Assembly (NCBI GenBank): GCA_028702415.1
Contig: JAQVOT010000056.1
Coordinates: 1-7,246, forward strand
Origin: Eubacteriales bacterium
GTDB lineage: Bacteria > Bacillota > Clostridia > Peptostreptococcales > Anaerovoracaceae
Direction: 5' to 3'
Length of the DNA: 7,246 nt
Shown here: positions 6,592-7,246 of the stretch, piece after piece
Numbering within the stretch: the stretch's first letter is position 1
How the letters are laid out: each line of letters starts with the position of its first letter
The notes under the pieces: generated by a model
Databases searched by the model: none
What the model was told of the DNA's origin: nothing
What the model saw: only the letters and a program-made list of their open reading frames with translations
Made by a program: the position numbers and the translations under genes

Positions 6592-6622
6592 AAAGCCGAA
6601 GAGGTTCAACCTCTCCGGCTTT
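6592..6622 (-). terminator. Intrinsic terminator of the surface protein gene
   Basis: Read on the minus strand, AAAGCCGGAGAGG and CCTCTTCGGCTTT form a 13-bp stem with one G-U wobble around the loop TTGAA, followed by a run of five T (including the last stem bases). It begins 18 bases after the TAA stop at 6641-6643. On the plus strand the same position would be an A-C mismatch, so the hairpin is better formed in the minus-strand RNA, which fits its position. Confidence 0.85.
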
Positions 6623-6640
6623 CATTTTTTATGCTAGGAG

Positions 6641-7246
6641 TTATGCCATCTCTGAATCTTCTTCAACGTACTTCTTTCTTGACATTATCATTACGCCGCC
6701 CTGAATTGCTGTCATAATAATCATCATGATTGTCCACTTGTCAACGAATACCATTGGCAGTGACATGTCTTCCGTTACCAGGAAAACGATTATCATGAGG
6801 ATTCCCCAGACTGCGCTGATTGCTCTCCATACGCCCTTCTTCTTCAGCTTTTCTTCTTCTTCATCTTCATCCTTCTTTCTTGTGAAGAAGGTGATGATGA
6901 GGGCTACACTCATGATACATGCAAGGATTGTAAGGAGCAGGTTGAGAAGTGCCCAGCTTCCAAGGTCAAGTAATGACTTAGGAACTTCCTGATCCTCAAT
7001 CTCTACTGCTGCTGCAGGTGCCGGTGCAGGTTCTATAGCTACTAAGGCTGGTGCTCCACCACCCCCGGCTGCTGCAGGCCCTGGCCCTGGCCCTGGACCC
7101 GGACCAGGTACAGGTGGTACTGGTACAGGATTCGCTTCGAAGTTTGCCGTATATGTTGCTGCTACGTTCAGTCCGTCAACCTTCTCAGGAACAACTTTTG
7201 CAGCCGTGCTTACTTCATCATCTCCCTTTGTCCAGTTAACGAAGTG
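6641..7246 (-). CDS. C-terminal part of a cell-surface repeat protein with three-helix membrane anchor (5' end beyond window)
   Basis: The frame is open from the right edge to the TAA at 6641-6643, giving the last 201 residues. Residues 1-38 end in ATYTANFEAN and resemble the closing strands of a divergent InlB-type (Listeria-Bacteroides) repeat, used in adhesins. Residues 41-80 are a Val-Pro, Gly-Pro, Gly and Pro-Ala rich stalk. After an acidic VEIEDQEVPK there is a helix at about 96-119, a strongly charged loop (RKKDEDEEEEKLKKK, 120-134), a second helix (136-154), the motif TEDMSLPMVFVDKW (155-168), a third helix (169-186) and an acidic tail. This anchor resembles C-termini I have seen in Bacillota surface proteins; there is no LPXTG sortase motif. 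An internal ATG (6911-6913) is within the first helix and is not a credible start. The identity of the missing N-terminal region is unknown; it probably carries further repeats. Confidence 0.8.
   Translation of the reverse strand, partial: HFVNWTKGDDEVSTAAKVVPEKVDGLNVAATYTANFEANPVPVPPVPGPGPGPGPGPAAAGGGGAPALVAIEPAPAPAAAVEIEDQEVPKSLLDLGSWALLNLLLTILACIMSVALIITFFTRKKDEDEEEEKLKKKGVWRAISAVWGILMIIVFLVTEDMSLPMVFVDKWTIMMIIMTAIQGGVMIMSRKKYVEEDSEMA
7076..7126 (-). repeat. Low-complexity Pro-Gly / Val-Pro coding tract
   Basis: A degenerate six-base periodicity (CCTGGC-like on the plus strand) encodes VPVPPVP followed by five Gly-Pro pairs in the stalk of the surface protein. Such tracts act as stiff or extended spacers between the repeat domain and the membrane, and the number of units may vary by slippage in steps of two residues without frameshift. 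Confidence 0.7.

Noticed and set aside
6388..6609. A 73-codon minus-strand open frame in the intergenic region
   Set aside because: It runs straight through the perfect terminator hairpin (6510-6543) and begins inside the loop of the other terminator; it has no good ribosome binding site, and its composition is not protein-like over the hairpin.
6641..6913. A 90-residue gene starting at the internal ATG (6911-6913)
   Set aside because: The frame is open upstream to the window edge with clear protein features (InlB-like end, stalk), and the ATG lies within the first membrane helix. It is the C-terminus of a longer protein.

Overview
The window looks like a chromosomal segment of a Gram-positive anaerobe of the Bacillota, most likely class Clostridia. 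The basis is the purine-rich Shine-Dalgarno sites, a BirA repressor-ligase together with BioY, a heterodimeric LmrCD/YheI-YheH type ABC exporter pair, and a surface protein with InlB-like repeats and a membrane anchor of a kind seen in Bacillota. Genus cannot be fixed from this sequence. All convincing genes lie on the minus strand, so the window reads from right to left.

Right edge (6641-7246): the C-terminal 201 residues of a large cell-surface protein. They comprise the end of a divergent InlB-type repeat, a Pro-Gly/Pro-Ala rich stalk and a three-helix membrane anchor. A clear intrinsic terminator (6592-6622) follows. The next roughly 230 bases have no convincing protein gene. They hold a second, perfect 13-bp hairpin terminator (6510-6543), an inverted repeat at 6446-6472, two T-tracts two helical turns apart, and then the biotin control region.

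Control region (6268-6358): four exact copies of the biotin operator half-site TTGTAAACC, all in the same direction instead of the usual inverted pair. Two of them supply the -35 and -10 hexamers of the predicted promoter, and one lies between the ribosome binding site and the start codon of birA. This implies biotin-responsive autoregulation with an unusual operator geometry, and it is the most interesting signal here.

Biotin/export operon (6267 to 746): birA (biotin protein ligase and repressor, with two unusual insertions), then bioY (biotin S component of an ECF transporter), then two ABC exporter half-transporters with 14-base and minus 8-base junctions. The ABC pair shows the split of one canonical and one degenerate ATP site typical of heterodimeric exporters. 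BirA would sense biotin, BioY would import it, and the exporter may share the promoter by read-through; any role for it in biotin physiology is conjecture.

Left edge (1-606): an unrecognised two-helix membrane protein with a cytoplasmic tail, cut by the window edge and preceded by its own extended -10 promoter.

I see no tRNA, rRNA, CRISPR array, insertion sequence or attachment site.
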